A stretch of DNA of 64,000 nt, from assembly GCA_013396915.1 (NCBI GenBank), contig VWZL01000585.1, positions 62,001 to 126,000 of the forward strand, given 5' to 3'. This document shows positions 14,040 to 26,900 of the stretch, one piece after another. Within the stretch, counting starts at the first letter, position 1. Each line of letters begins with the position of its first letter. The stretch comes from Stercorarius parasiticus (Eukaryota > Chordata > Aves > Charadriiformes > Stercorariidae). Position numbers and translations under genes: made by a program. Below the pieces are notes generated by a model that did no database searches, was not told the origin of the DNA, and was given only the letters and a program-made list of their open reading frames with translations.

Positions 14040-14640
14040 GAGACCGCTTCTGCTGGGGTTCATTTGGTCTCACAGGGTATAACAAAGAGTAATTTACAAA
14101 GGCATGCAATAAACATATATATAGAAAAAGGAATAAACGTATCTCTACAGTAATGCTTTGAATCAGGTGTCCCATTCCTCTTGTCAGGGGATTAAACCAC
14201 TCAGCTAGGCAGGCACTATCAGTAGTTTGGTTCATTTGGTGTGTTAAGTCCCAGAGAATGCTGAATGTCATGCTCTATGCTGGCTGTTTCATTAATTACG
14301 TTGAGGCAACACATGCCTTCACAGTCGAAGCGGCATTTCTGGTGTCAGGGGAGGAAATAGCCCACCTTCAGTCGATATTGTAGTATTCATTGGCATACAG
14401 ATGTTACCTACTCAGGAAAGACAGCAACGAAAGACATTAATATCAAAAATCACTTAGCATAGTATCATTCTATAATATAGCTGCTGGGGTTGATGCACCA
14501 CTGAAAACAAGTTATCTAAATATCTGCAGCTGTTGACCTTCCCTTAGTATAAAAGGCAGATGAGTTAGTTACAGTAGAGGCTAACCACATCCAGGTATTT
14601 ACATGTTGATTTTGTGGAGATGTACCCAGGGTGTGTACTT
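14040..14640 (-). pseudogene. Retroviral env remnant, deleted and frameshifted
   Basis: A surface-subunit-like N-terminal piece (about 14640-14516) is followed, after an apparent deletion, by transmembrane-subunit sequence. That part has a CEGMCC cysteine motif at 14323-14306, a frame change near 14270, and a hydrophobic membrane anchor about 14139-14090 followed by a short tail reaching the polypurine tract. It cannot encode a functional envelope as it stands. Confidence 0.55.
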
Positions 14641-14654
14641 TTAGTACCAGACTA

Positions 14655-15134
14655 TAAAGCACGGCGAGCCAACCTGTGATAAGGGACGAATACAGGAGTG
14701 TCATCACTTTCCAGTAACACATACGCTGTTGCTCCAGCTCCTTCAGCCGGTATTACCCCAGGTTTGACAACCTGATGCAGGGTAACTGCCCACACAGATT
14801 GGAGAGCTGTGGCTTGTGCTTTTTCGGATTGGACTTCAATTCGATACTGGGCTTGCGATACCAATAACACCGTTCTGATGCTGTCTCCTCTAGATAAGGC
14901 ACAGGTACTTGTCGAGGACACCTGAAATACAAGAACTTGAGAATCTGATATTAACAAAGGATGTAAAGTAAGAGCAGAAGTTGGATTATGATGTATAGGG
15001 GAACCTTGTAATGCCTTGGACCAAAATCCTACAGGTTCTTTCTGATTTTTCATCCCAATCATCTGCCACAAGCCCAAGACTTTATTATCTGGAATTGTTA
15101 CTTCTAATTCAAAAGGATATCCTTGATTAGGAGT
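14655..15134 (-). pseudogene. Retroviral pol remnant, integrase C-terminal-like
   Basis: Open for about 160 codons on the minus strand, entering from CR1 sequence at its 5' end, so its apparent start is not a gene start. The last ~30 codons (ending VPYHRLARRAL) have the look of the small DNA-binding domain at the end of retroviral integrases. The first part is not assignable with confidence. It lies directly upstream of env-like sequence, as expected for the pol-env order. Confidence 0.4.
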
Positions 15135-15184
15135 GTAAAAGGTCCTTTCCAACCTAGACAATTCTATGATTGTATGATTCTATC
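15135..15184 (+). repeat. CR1 3' tail, right part of the split element
   Basis: AAAGGTCCTTTCCAACC followed by TTCTATGATTGTATGATTCTAT is the CR1 3' end, and it continues the element interrupted at 13528. This shows that the retroviral sequence arrived after the CR1. Confidence 0.9.
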
Positions 15185-17514
15185 ATTGTCCTGGTTCATG
15201 TGGCTGAATAATGGATTTTGGTAAATGTTGTTCTAGACCACCAAATGTTTGATCTTGGGAGGTGTTTCTTCATGGCCTGTGTGAAGACTAAGCTACTACA
15301 AATTGTCAAAGGCATATGTATGGTGAGAATAAAAAGATTATTAAAGTGTCAAAATTCCAGGAAAGAGTTCAACACCAGTTACATGAAAAAGATGCTTGAG
15401 GTTAATTCTTTATGGTTATGAAGAGCCTGAGATGAGACTGTTTCTTTGCATGCATCTGTGCATCCTCTGTACCCACCCTAACCCTCCACCTGTTTTGCAC
15501 AACTAGTATCACCTAAATGGGAAAGGGGAATCACCTCAAATTAGTGCAGTTTTGACATGAAATTGGCTGACTAGTACAAGACAGAGATCAGGGAACAGTT
15601 GAACCCCACCACGCAGGACAATGTAAGCTCCAAGTCCTGGAAGGGCTTCTCTCAGAGTGGTGTCTACTTTCAACAATAGATAATCCAAGCACAAAATCCA
15701 GGTTCATGGAAGAAGTAAACTTTGTTCATTTTACCGCCTATTAAGCTGAGTGGCCAAACCCATCCAGTGAGGCCTGTAAATACTGGCAATACATGGGAAT
15801 TAAGTTCTGAGTTACTGTCCCTTCTCCTGAAAAGCAAATATTGAAAGAAAGAGGAGATCCATGCTGCACTTGCCATAGTCCAAAGCTTCCCCCATGCAAA
15901 AGGGGAAAATATTCGGCCATCTCCAGTTCCTCATCATGCACTGTGAGATTTTCCAACTTCTTCTGGAAAAGAGTTGTGCCAAACAAGACTTACCGTTACG
16001 GATTCACCCCTGGTTTCCCTCCCCACTAGCTTTCCCTTTTCAGAAAAGTATTTACACACACACATACGTTTCAGCTCTGCTGGTTAGGCAGATGCTTAAA
16101 TGAATGGCTAGTTCATCGGGTGCTGTGAGCTGCATTTCCACTTATGGCCCTCATCTGGCTAATGAAGAGGGAGAGAAAAGCTGCAAATATGAATTGCGTT
16201 AGAGACCTGCAGAAAGGCAGAGTATGAAGAGCTGTCCTGCACCCACTCTGACCCTTTCTCAGATTAAGGACTTCAGTACTCAAAGCTGCCTAACTTTATA
16301 AACAGGGCCTGCAGAGGCCTGTCAGGGTTCCCCGGTGTACGGTTTGCTTCCTCATCCATTTAAAGGCCTTTTCTTGACTTACAGGTCAGAGGCTGCTCGG
16401 GTGTTTGGTCTCCCTCATATCAGAGAGTACTTGTCCCCACTTCACTTATCAGGGGTGTAGACTTGCTGTATGTGAAAGAAGTGTCTAGGGGGGGTCCCTC
16501 CCTTTCCTGTGGGAAGATACATTGCATACTCTTGAAATTGGAGAGAAATTTTGCCTTTAAAGTTTACCGTGACCCTTCAGGAGAAGAGCTTCGCATACAA
16601 TTAACTTGATCTGAAAACATGTTTAAGATTTCGGCCTGATGGTCATGGAAAACCAGTGGTATTAATCATCCTGGCTTTGAGCTGCAGGTTCAGGGATCAG
16701 GTTTAGATCTGGAATTTGAAAGCTCTTCCCAGCGTTCAGCTCCAGATGTACAGTTTTGACTCATATTTGAAGGAATTTGAGAAAAAATTCAGTCCTCACA
16801 ACAGAAACAAGACCTCCTCTGTAAGTTCATGGGCTGCTAAAATAAGCACCAAAATGCCCCAAATTTGAACTGGCTTCCCACCATGTCATGCAACACTTCT
16901 TCGCAGAATCATCCATGCATTCCATGCATCTCAAAAGTTTGTATAGGTTTTCCTAAGTTAAATCTCATAACATGGTCCACAGCATGTAACATTTAAGTAA
17001 ACTATGGCTTGTTGACTATGCCATAATGGTTTCCATACGGCTCTGTTTTTTAGTAATTTTTTTTTACATGGTTTACTTGATCTTCCATTATTTCTAGTCT
17101 CAAATACTCAAAAATTGTGGCTGAGACCTCAAATACTGTGAAACCAGCTATAAAATCTGAAAATTAACAGAAGCTAAATGCTTTGTTTCTGTTATCTTGG
17201 AAATTTTAGATACCAATGGTATCTAAAGAAACCAATGGTTTCTTAATTTTTTCTTACTTTTCTGCCAAAACCCCTCAGGAAAAGAGGAAACACTTTAACT
17301 GAAACCTGCATTTCTGGTATCTGGTGCTGTGGGAAAGCCACTGGCAAGGCTTGGGGTGAAAGTTTTGTGGCACTGTTTGGAGAGAGGTGGCAGTGAGCTG
17401 TCAGCATTGCAGGAGAGTTAAGATAAGGGAGGGAAAGGACCACTCGGAGCAAAAGCCTTGTACATAGAGGAGAGGGCATCAACCAGACAGGCCTTTTTTC
17501 AGGTTGGAAATGTT
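15185..17514. other. Intergenic, nothing recognised
   Basis: No open frame above about 80 codons, no clear repeat and no regulatory structure that I can defend. Confidence 0.55.
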
Positions 17515-17728
17515 TCATAGAATCGTAGAATGTGTTGGGTTGGAAGGGACCTCTAAAGGCTATCTAGTCCAAGCCCCCTGCGGTAAGCAGGGACATCTTT
17601 AACCAGATCAGGTTGCTCAGAGCTTCATCAAGCCTGGCCTTGAATGTCTCCAGGGATGGGGCTTCCACCACCTCTCTGTGCAACCTGGGCCAGTGTCTCA
17701 CCACCCTCATTGTAAAGAACTTCTTGAA
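17515..17728 (-). repeat. CR1 LINE fragment, 3' end only
   Basis: Begins with the tail ATAGAATCGTAGAATGTG and continues through CATCTTTAACCAGATCAGG. It is about 95% identical by eye to the first ~205 bp of the copy at 1022, so both belong to the same subfamily. It is truncated within AAGAACTTCTTG. Confidence 0.95.
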
Positions 17729-20700
17729 GGGCTTGAGATGACCCAAAGCCTTCCAGTAGGAAAGATGAGTGCCAGGGAACCTACAAGGGTGGAGCTGGGC
17801 AAAGGTGTTGCCTGTGATAGCAAGAAGTGAGTTTGGGATTGCAGAATGAAACAGCACCCAGCTCTCACTTCTTACACTATGCTGTAACAAAATACTTTGT
17901 GATTTTATACCAGGATTGAGTGATACCCCTCTGACTTCCCTTCAGTGGCTCTTCTGTGAATTGTTTACTTTGCAAAGACAGGACTTGTTGCTTCCAAATC
18001 CTTCCTACTTCTTCAGAGGTGTAGTCAGGGTGCTGGCCCGTATCACAAATGTCTTCTGCAGCAGCATGGCCGTACCATGAGGCTGTTTCTCAAGCACCAC
18101 CCAGTGGCTGAGCCCTTGTACTGTTTATAAAAAGGTCCAAAAGGAAAAGTGTTTTCTGCATTGTGTGTGAAGCCCATGCCAGCAGTACCTGGTGACTGCT
18201 CTGTGGGCATTAAGAGCTGAGGTGCTATGGGATCTTTCTATGAAGGGATGGCATGAAATCAGAATTTCTTTCCCACAGATTAATGTTGTATGTCAAAGGA
18301 AAAAAAAAATGTTGTGTTCTTTCATGTCAAATGAGATGAAAAGAGGGATTTCCCAAATTTATGCTGGGAGGACCATTCAATACAAAATCCTATTTCAAAA
18401 GACCTGAAGCAGAAATGGGTTTCTGCTTCCCAGCTGGCCAAAGCCCAGGGATCCATGGCACAGGCAGGTCTCCACTGAGGCCAAAGGAAGTGGCGGGTGA
18501 GCACCGTGCTGGCCAGCCTGCTAACACCACCGTACTCTGCACCACAGTCACATTGGTGGCATTTGGAAGCATTTTTGTCTGCTTCTGGGATATTGTGAAT
18601 GTATTATATTGTTTATTCAAAAGAGGTAAAAAATTATTGAGAATTTAATCTGGATGCGGCATTTCCTGGGTTTATTTCCTGAATGCTCTTACCACTGCTT
18701 TTACTGTCCGCGTCAAGGATGTTTGGTTAATATCTTCCCCTGAGTCCCGTGATCATTCTCATCTCTGCTTGTCTGGACTTCTGGTGACCCTAAGGAAATC
18801 ACATCATCTTGCTGTCCTCTTCTTCCCTATCTCTGAAGTGCTGGTAATACTTTCTTCCCCTCTAAGATATATTTTGCTTATTAAGCTAAAATCTGTGATG
18901 ACACAGGCCGTCTTTTGCTATATGTGGAAGTGAAGTGCCTGGCACAGTGGACCCCTGAAATCAGAAGGTACCAGGGCACACAGAAACCTGGATGTACATG
19001 GCTGATGATTCATACCAAAGCATCTCCTAGTGCCACCTCACATGGTGGGGCAGCCTTTGGTGTGCCTGGGAGGTGAAGAGGCTGGGCGTGATGCAAACCC
19101 TTCCTTAACTTGGGAGAAGAGAGCAGGAAACCAGAGTGCTACACCTCGGATAGGGTGTGTGACTTGTCACCAGAAGCCTGGTGCCTAAGGCCTTTTGGGT
19201 TGCCCCATTAGATCTCCAGCCAGTTGAGAAACAAGAAGGCTAAGGCCACCACAAGACCCTGTCTCACTAAGAGGATTTGTGGGAAGTATAACTGTAAAAG
19301 CAGATGTCACTCTGCAGGGATAGGAATAACAAAAATACTTCTCCACTGGTTCTCTTGGCTGACTGTTTTCAGCAGTTTTGAACATCCCATGCATTCATCT
19401 TTAGAGCTGAAATTGCCAGTGCAGGCGTTTTGTGCCAGGCTGATTATTTTTCCCTGGAAAATCTCCATCGAGACAATTCATTCTTGCCGAGGAAGCACAG
19501 GTTACGTTGTCCAGAGGAAAGGCTTTTCAGAGCACCCTGCTTAGGTCGCCAGCCTCCTGCCAGGACCAAAGCGAGCTTGCTTAGCTCCAGTGTCCTAAGC
19601 TGCATTGCTTCATTGAACTGATTTGCAGAAGTCTTGAGCGCTGGAAGTTACAACCAAAATGAATCATAGTTCTGCTTATACACTAGAAGCTACGCTGAAA
19701 AATCAGGTCTTTAGGTAGTTTGCTTCAAGCAACCCAGATGAAAGGTTGTCATTTACTCCTCCTCCATGATTAGGCTCCTTGTTCATGAAGAGAGGACAGC
19801 ATCATCCACTCATTTCACCGATCAGAAAGTTTACCTTGTTTTTGAGACACATGCATATGAAGCAATGTCTGCTTCATCTTCAGAACAGGGTTCTGCATGA
19901 CACAAACGGGGACAGAAAAGCTCTCAATGCACAGTACGTTTATAACCAGCACAAGCAGAGAGTGTGTGGGAGCTGTGCTGGGGCAGGTTTTTAGGCATCA
20001 CTACTGCATGTTGTATTACTCAGCTGTCTTCAGAGAGCCGATGATAGCTCTGAACACAGGATGCTCTCAACACTTCGGCAGCTTAGGCAGAAGCCACTGT
20101 GTCTTTGGGCAGTTCAAAACTGGAACCGCTTTGCTCCAGAATCTGCTGGCTACTCCTTCTGACTGGCCAGGCTCAGTAGTGACTTTCAGAGCAGCCTGAA
20201 AAGCCCCTGTAATGGTGGTGTTCTAAACGACGTGTGTATGTGCAACATCATCAGAAGTGTCTCTGTGCCTACTTAGAGAAAAGGCTGCACTGGTTTTGAT
20301 GTGCTTTGCGGCACTTTTTCACCTGAAAGTCTGAATTAAATCTTCAAATCATGCTAGGACAAAAAATAGGCAACCTCTGTTGGCTGTGGAGAGTGTAGTG
20401 TGCCAAGGTGTGATGATGATAGGTGGCTTGTGACTTTTTGTTGAACAGGAAAACTACTGAATGTATTGTGGTTACTTGTATTCAACTATTTATTTTTTTT
20501 TAAATCTGATTATTCCTTTTATAGGACCACATTTTGGCTAAGTTCTGAAGACACAGAACTCTGTACTTCAAGGGCCATTTGCATCTCTGGTCCCGGGTCG
20601 GGGGGGTGTGCAGTGTGCTAAGCTTCTGGGAAAGCAGAAACTCCCTGAGTCCCGTAAAAAAAAAAAAAAAGGCATTTTTTTCCTGGTTGAAGGCCACATG

Positions 20701-23559
20701 ACCAGCTATTTATACAATGAATCTCATGATGCATTCACTCTACTTTAAATCATACTTCCTGTAGATTAGAGGCATCATGGCACAGAGCAATACACTACTT
20801 TATGAAACCCCACATCTCAGTGAAAATGCTGTCCAAGTGGCAAGTGATAATTTCAAAATGTCAACAAAAGGAAGTTTTTTATGTAAACGACTTTTTGGCA
20901 CTGCATTGATTTGATAATTGTGCATAACAGTTTTCGGAGAGATCAGATTTTCAATGTGAGGCATTTGGGGAACCTTCTCTTTTAGGTCTGCTACATGTCC
21001 CTGTTCTTGGGGCAAGGCAAGGAGACGTTTAAATTTTCAAGGAGTGTGAACAGTTTGGTCACTGGCAGGTTGGGGAGGAAGGGTTGGAACGCTCTTATTA
21101 TTTCTTGACATTCATGATGGAATGTGAGTACCATTGTGTGAAGAGCTTCATAGACATGTCCTGGGCAAAGCCTGACTCAGAGAGAGAGACAGATTTTCCT
21201 ATTTATTTCTAAAATGCAAGGCAGGGATGGGAGGTCCAATAGCTGGCGAAAGAAGCCATGGAAAGCACTGTTGTGACCATCCATCATCTCTGCCCAGAGT
21301 GACCTTCTAGTGGGCATGTTGAGAACATGCCATGGAGCAAGGAGGCCTCCAGGCGGTTTCACTGCAGTGGTGTTTCCACATCTGTCTTCTGCTTTCATCC
21401 CTGCTTTGGGATGCCTGGGTCTTGGAGGCAGATCTTCAGGCCAAGGTGTTGCAGGGTCTGGGATTTTGTTGGACTCAAATGTAGAAGAAAGAGTCCCAGC
21501 GGACCATTTTGGGCTCGTTTTGCATTTCAGAAAGTACCTGAGGAGGGTGGTGGTGTGTGCATCTTGACATAACGGCTTCTGTCAAATTCTGAAGCCTTAT
21601 CGCTTGCCTCTCCTGCCTGTTGCTTTTCCTACCTGCATCAAGGCTTAATGTGCTTTGGTGTGGAGGCTGCCCTGGACACAGACCTCCCCACACTTCCCCA
21701 TCCCTGTGAGGCTGTGTGCTGGGAGGAGGACTGATTTCGGGACTCCTCTGGGACTGTGCAGCTCCAACTAATCTTACTCCGTGCTGATGCTGCCAGCCCC
21801 TGGGAGCAGAAGAGCAGTGAAAGCAGATAAAGGGTAGAGAAATGTGTCAGTCGGTTATCTTCTTGGTCCGTATCAAAGAAGTGAGATACACTTGCGGTTT
21901 GTAAGTTTGTTTTTTTTTATTTTAAACTAAGGGAGATCAACAAAGCGAAGTAAGAACAAGAGTAATGTTCTAATTGGTAACAGCTTGTATGAATGCATAC
22001 TGCAGATGTCTCTGCAGAAAGTTGACTCTCAGTTCTTCAGAGTTACAATACATAGAATATAAAATTTTAAGAGCAAATAGCGCCCCTAACTGCCCCAACC
22101 CACCTCAAGTCACTGTTTATTTCCAGCCAGCTTCTTGGTTGCTTTGCTTTCCCATGAAAATCCATCCACAAGGCTGCACCATGCTCCGAGGAATGGTAGA
22201 GGAGTTTTCACCCATGAAGGTCTGGGTGGCAGGAAAGCAAAGCACAGAGGCCCTGAGAGAGCCTGCTCAGGCAAGGGAGAGGAACCACGCCATGGGGCAG
22301 CTGGGCTGTCCTGCAGCCACGGTAGCCTGCTTTTCCAAGAGCACTTTGCCTTTGCTGATGTCTTGAGACCTTCCCGTGATGTGCAGATGATGCTCATCAT
22401 CCCAGGAAGCACAGCAGATAGCCAAGGCCTCGAAGCGAGCAGCATCTCAGCACCTGCTGGTTCCCCAAGCAGGTGAAGGGTGTGCTGCTCCCCTGCTAGC
22501 TCATGTTTCCCACATCCCTGCTGCAGCACTGGCATGACTTGTGCTTTGTGCTGGATATCAAAGCTGTGCCTGTGTGGGGGACGTGGGAGGGGGGGATGCT
22601 CAGCGCTTCCCCATTTCATGTCAGGACTGTGTCTGCTCTGTCCTACTCTGCTTACAACACCCGCTACACACCATAGTAAAAAATGCTAGGAAGAGTTCTC
22701 CAGTCCTCCATCCTCTGCTGTCCGCTCCTTGCTCACTCTCCTCATATGCATCTTCCTATGCTTATTTCTTCTCCACAACCTCTGCTTACATACAGCAACA
22801 TTTGTTGCTTTTCTGTGCTACTTAGCCAGCAGTGATGCATCCTTTGTGGCAGCTGGATGCAAACCAGATGCATTGGCTGGATCTGCAAGCTCACTGTGGT
22901 GTGCATGTCTGGACTGTGACAGGGAGCTGACATGAATTCACAGAGGTGCAGCACTCCTTGTGCTTGACTGGAAAGGTCCTTGTGCTCTGAACTACCCAGG
23001 AAGATGGAGCTTCACTGGGGAAGCTCCTTCGTGGTGTTTCCTTTGCTAGAGGCAAGGCTATGGATGGGTTTGAGAAGCTTTCCTTCCGTCACAGGCTGTT
23101 TCTGAACTGTTTTGTCCCTTTGCTCAAGATATGTCGTTTCACAGGCAGGATGTGCAGGAAGGATATAGAATACCTTAGCTTTACATAGCACCTTTCATTA
23201 GAAGAGACCCAAGGTACTGACGTACCCAACTCCGAAATGCAACCTGCTACAGAGCAGAGCTCCTCCCCAGCTCAGAACACACTGAATATAGTGACTTGTT
23301 TTTCCAGGATCTCAGAGTCAACCCCATAATGCATTGAGAACTTTTCCTCCCAGAAGCATCTCTCTCTCATACTTCGTGATGATCAGGTGCCATCCATTAT
23401 TAACAAAGTTTGCGGTTCGCTTTCTTTTACGCCTTACTTTGTCACTGTATGTACTCTAGCAAGTTGAATTTCATACAAAGAGAAACTGCAGACTCTTCAT
23501 CCATGCTCTAAGGTTTCCTGGAGGGAATAAGGGAGGAGCTGGCTCCGAGCAGAATCCTG
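17729..23559. other. Intergenic; right part may hold the TNFSF18 3' UTR
   Basis: No coding frame is recognised. On the minus strand, possible AATAAA signals for TNFSF18 lie near 22116 and 21915-21925. If either is used, the 3' UTR would be roughly 1.4-1.6 kb. Confidence 0.45.
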
Positions 23560-23927
23560 CTACATTTTATACAGGCCCCAATAAGACTGATCCCCTGCCA
23601 GAATAGAGTCAAGATAAAAATTTGCCTTACAGTACAGCTTATCTCCCTTCTGCAGGAAAAAGGGTCTCCCAAAATTTACAGTGCCCCTTCCATCTCCCTC
23701 CTTTGGTCCCACAACCTTGTTGAGGAGGATTTTGGGCTCTTTGTACAGCATCAGTGTAAAAGGCTGTTCCATATTTTTTTTGCGGTTGACCTGAGCGTAG
23801 ATGAAGTAGTTGCCTCTCTGCTCAATCACGAGGTACTCGTCGTGGTCCTTCTGCACAAATCCATTGCAGTGCTTTAAGTTCCACTCCCAGCTCATGGGAC
23901 CTTTCAAGTTTTGTGTAGAATTTTTTA
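23560..23927 (-). CDS. TNFSF18: TNFSF18 coding exon 3: TNF homology domain
   Basis: The acceptor is a pyrimidine-rich tract ending TTTTCCTCAG, with the first exon base at 23927 in phase 1. There are 121 codons after the split leucine codon, then a stop at 23562-23560. It contains the whole receptor-binding beta sandwich: the YFIYAQV strand, the FTLMLYK strand, a GDKLYCKANF strand and the C-terminal YWGLYKM strand. The 3' UTR length is unknown. The first canonical AATAAA on this strand that I noticed is about 1.4 kb downstream (TTTATT on the plus strand near 22116). Confidence 0.93.
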
Positions 23928-26900
23928 CTGAGGAAAACACAGACAAAATGGGTATGGTGATTAATGATGTTTAAGGACAACCTTTTCCTGTACATGAGCA
24001 TGTTTTGTTACTGTTTCCCATTGGTACATCTCACTGCCGAATTTTATTATTATTTATTTATTGTTGTTGTTATTATTATTGATCTTTTTGAGTTTATTAA
24101 CTCCTCAGAAGTGCTAGGAAGGGGTCTCAATCTGCCATGAGAGGCTGTGAAGGACCTCCATGGCCATGGGTGACTTGCAGGGGCTTCTGCCAGGACGGGT
24201 TAGCTGCCAAAAGCACACTGGAGATGGGGAAACTTCACGGCTGGGGATGGGTCCAAGCGGGTCCCTAATAAGAAAAAATTCATGAGCAGATCTTCAGCCA
24301 GATCTGAGGATGATGAGGGTGGTTACAGTAATCTTCTGCTTGCTGGCTGCTGTGGCTATAGTCCTTCATGAGAGCTAAACCTGCAGGATCTTCTCAGATT
24401 TCCCCCCTCTCTCTACACTGGATGGACACATGCTGCCAGCATTAAAGCTAGTGATGGGTGGCAGCTGTCATACCGCTCGCTGCACGCACTGACAAACGGG
24501 GCAAGGAGACAGCAACGCATGGCACCGCACACCATGAGGGCATGTGTATCTGCAGTACATAATGCGGTGGGGGCTCGATGCAGATCGAATACCAGATAAT
24601 GGGGACACTCAGCTCGGGCCACAGTGCTGGTCAGTACCTTCAGGTACTGGGGGAGCTCCTGGCTGGTTAGGCTCTTGCACAGTCAACAACCATTAGTTGA
24701 AGTTTTATGCATGCAGAAGTTTTTCATTGATTTAATTCAATCTCTCTGTGGGTCTGAGCTGGTATATGGGGACTTAGGACCTTAGGACTGCCCTAAATTG
24801 AGCTTAGGGAACTGTTGATTAACACTTGGCAGCAATAAATCTGACCCTCATGACACTGATTTTACCGGCCGTTTTCAGAGAGGTGCACGTGGCTGATTCT
24901 GGCAGAGAGAGATGGTTGCTGGCTGAGAGCCCTGGGTGCAGAGCTGGGGAGCTCTATTTGTCATGGCCACGGTGCCCTATGGGCTGTGTATTTCTGCAGT
25001 TAGAACTCACACCTGTCCTTGGAGCAGTTGTAACCAGACATGAGGGCTGTGACACAGTCATCTTTGTCACAGCACAAGTCTGACAAAATCAGAAAATGGG
25101 TCTCTAGCATCTGGATACTCACAAGATCCATGCGCCCAGCACAACTCCGGTGCCTGTGGAAAGAAGCAGTGCTTGGTCAGTGTTTTATGCTGCAATTTTT
25201 CCATCTATCAGTGAGCTCAAGAGGATTATCATTATAAAAACACAAAAGCATTCTCCCAGGAAGGGAAATAACCTTTTTATACATCATTACAAACAAGCAC
25301 AAGCAATGATTTCTTATGAATACACAGTTGTTTTCCAACAAAGTTTGAAATGTTTAAAATGGATTTTTCATATCCACTTTGGTGGTATTTTCACAAAATA
25401 AAAAAAGGCAACCATCAGCAGTGCCTAGAGGAGGTCTACGCTTCTCTCAGGTGACAGGATTTTCATTTCATCCCTGGACTCAGCTCTTGCAGACTGTCAC
25501 AAGTGATGTCTCTGTGGACAAGGATTCAACTTCAAGCCAATGCATGCACATGGGGAGCTGCACTGTGTTGGGCTAAAACCATGAACCTTCCCTTCTGTGC
25601 ATCATAGTTTGAAATCATTTAGCACTGATTCAGTGCGTGGCAGAGCCATGTAGTAGTCGAGCACTGCAACGCTAGCACATGCCGCTTTTCCATGGCACCC
25701 TGTGCTCCGAGAGTGGCAAAGGCGTGCTGACAGTAGTCACCTCTTCTATGGAGTCGCCCTCAGGCTTTGTAGCCCCTGTGTAAGAAGGAAGAAAGAAACA
25801 TGGAGGGCTGAAAGGATGCCCTCAAGGTCACACCTGATAAGCAGAATGGGGAGGACAGCTTCTGACTTTTAAGCCTACTTCTCTTTAACCGCTATACCAT
25901 GCTTAGCTCAAGGTGACAGGCACAGTGCTTTCTGATCCACTAGTCATAGCAACTTTCCAGTGCTCCTCCAGCCAAGGGAAGGAGGCGGCTCTGTGGGTGC
26001 CCAGTTGGTAAACTGTCAGTGGCAAGAGATTTCAGTCTGTTCTTGTGACTCATGGCTCAGTGTTTGCTTACAGAGGTCATGCTCTTCCTACACAGCAGCG
26101 ATGTTCTCTCTCCGGTCAGAGCCCATAAAACTTGGAATCAGCTTACAGACACAGGGTCCCAATTCTGTCTCACATCTTAACAGATGCAAGCTCTGAAATG
26201 CCTGAAATCACTATTGAAGCACAACGTCATCTGTTCCTTAGGAAGCTGCTGTCCTGAGTGCTGGGAATGTCATCAGTTCCCCTGCAGGGAAAGGCTCTCA
26301 TTACCCACTCCCACTTTCCCCAATTAATACGAATCAACAGGGCTAAAGGCAGTTCTTTGACTTACTAAAGTGACTTTCTGCAATATGAAAAAAGAGAGGG
26401 AGGAGGGGAACATGTGTGAAATGCTGCATGCGTCTGCATCCTCATTGCCATCAGGGGGATGCAGTTGTGACTGCAGGTCACAGAGCTGCCGCTTCACAGC
26501 TCCCAAATAGATGAGAAAGGCTGTGGGAGTGGGGCTAAAAGGACCGAAGCAATTAAAAAAAAATTTTTTTTTAGATTGTCTGCTAAGTAAGGTGCAGGGC
26601 AGCCCCCTCTCTTGTGGGAATTCAGCAGTTTTCATATTTTACAAAAATAATCAGCGCCTTGTAGGACAAGTAAAGACTTGTCCTTAGGATAAGAGGGGTT
26701 CCTGGTGTCATCATGCCACAAGAAGCTGACAGACCATGAGTACAAGCCATCCTGCCTCTTAACAGAAGGGGACTTTCTCCTTGTCCTCTTCCTCCTCCGA
26801 ACTGGAACTGGAGGGAGCTACATCACAGCGGGATATGTAAACCAGCATCCCAAACTAGCACTTGAGTCCTCCAGGAGACTGATTCATAGTTTAGAAATAA

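Larger units (their letters stand above)
13529..15134 (-). mobile_element. Endogenous retrovirus fragment (integrase-like end, env remnants, 3' LTR) inside a CR1
   Basis: Reading 5' to 3' on the minus strand, the fragment holds four parts. First is an open frame at 15161-14652 whose end resembles the C-terminal part of a retroviral integrase. Next is an env surface-like stretch in another frame (about 14640-14516). Then comes an env transmembrane part with a CEGMCC cysteine motif (14323-14306) and a hydrophobic anchor (about 14139-14090). Last are a polypurine tract and a 3' LTR. The 5' LTR, gag and most of pol are missing. At least two frame changes and an internal env deletion leave no intact gene. 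The class is uncertain; the gene order and cysteine motif suggest an alpha- or gamma-like avian element. Confidence 0.72.

Noticed and set aside
22110..22619. A 169-codon minus-strand frame downstream of TNFSF18.
   Set aside because: No domain; opposite-strand and other-frame openings overlap it. It would also sit in a possible TNFSF18 3' UTR.
25754..25794. A 35-nt candidate exon on the minus strand with a good acceptor (TTCTTACACAG) and a GTGACT donor in TNFSF18 intron 1.
   Set aside because: It is open only in a phase that cannot join exon 1 (phase 0) or exon 3 (phase 1). The 31-nt exon at 25123-25153 fits both and matches the GITRL stalk.
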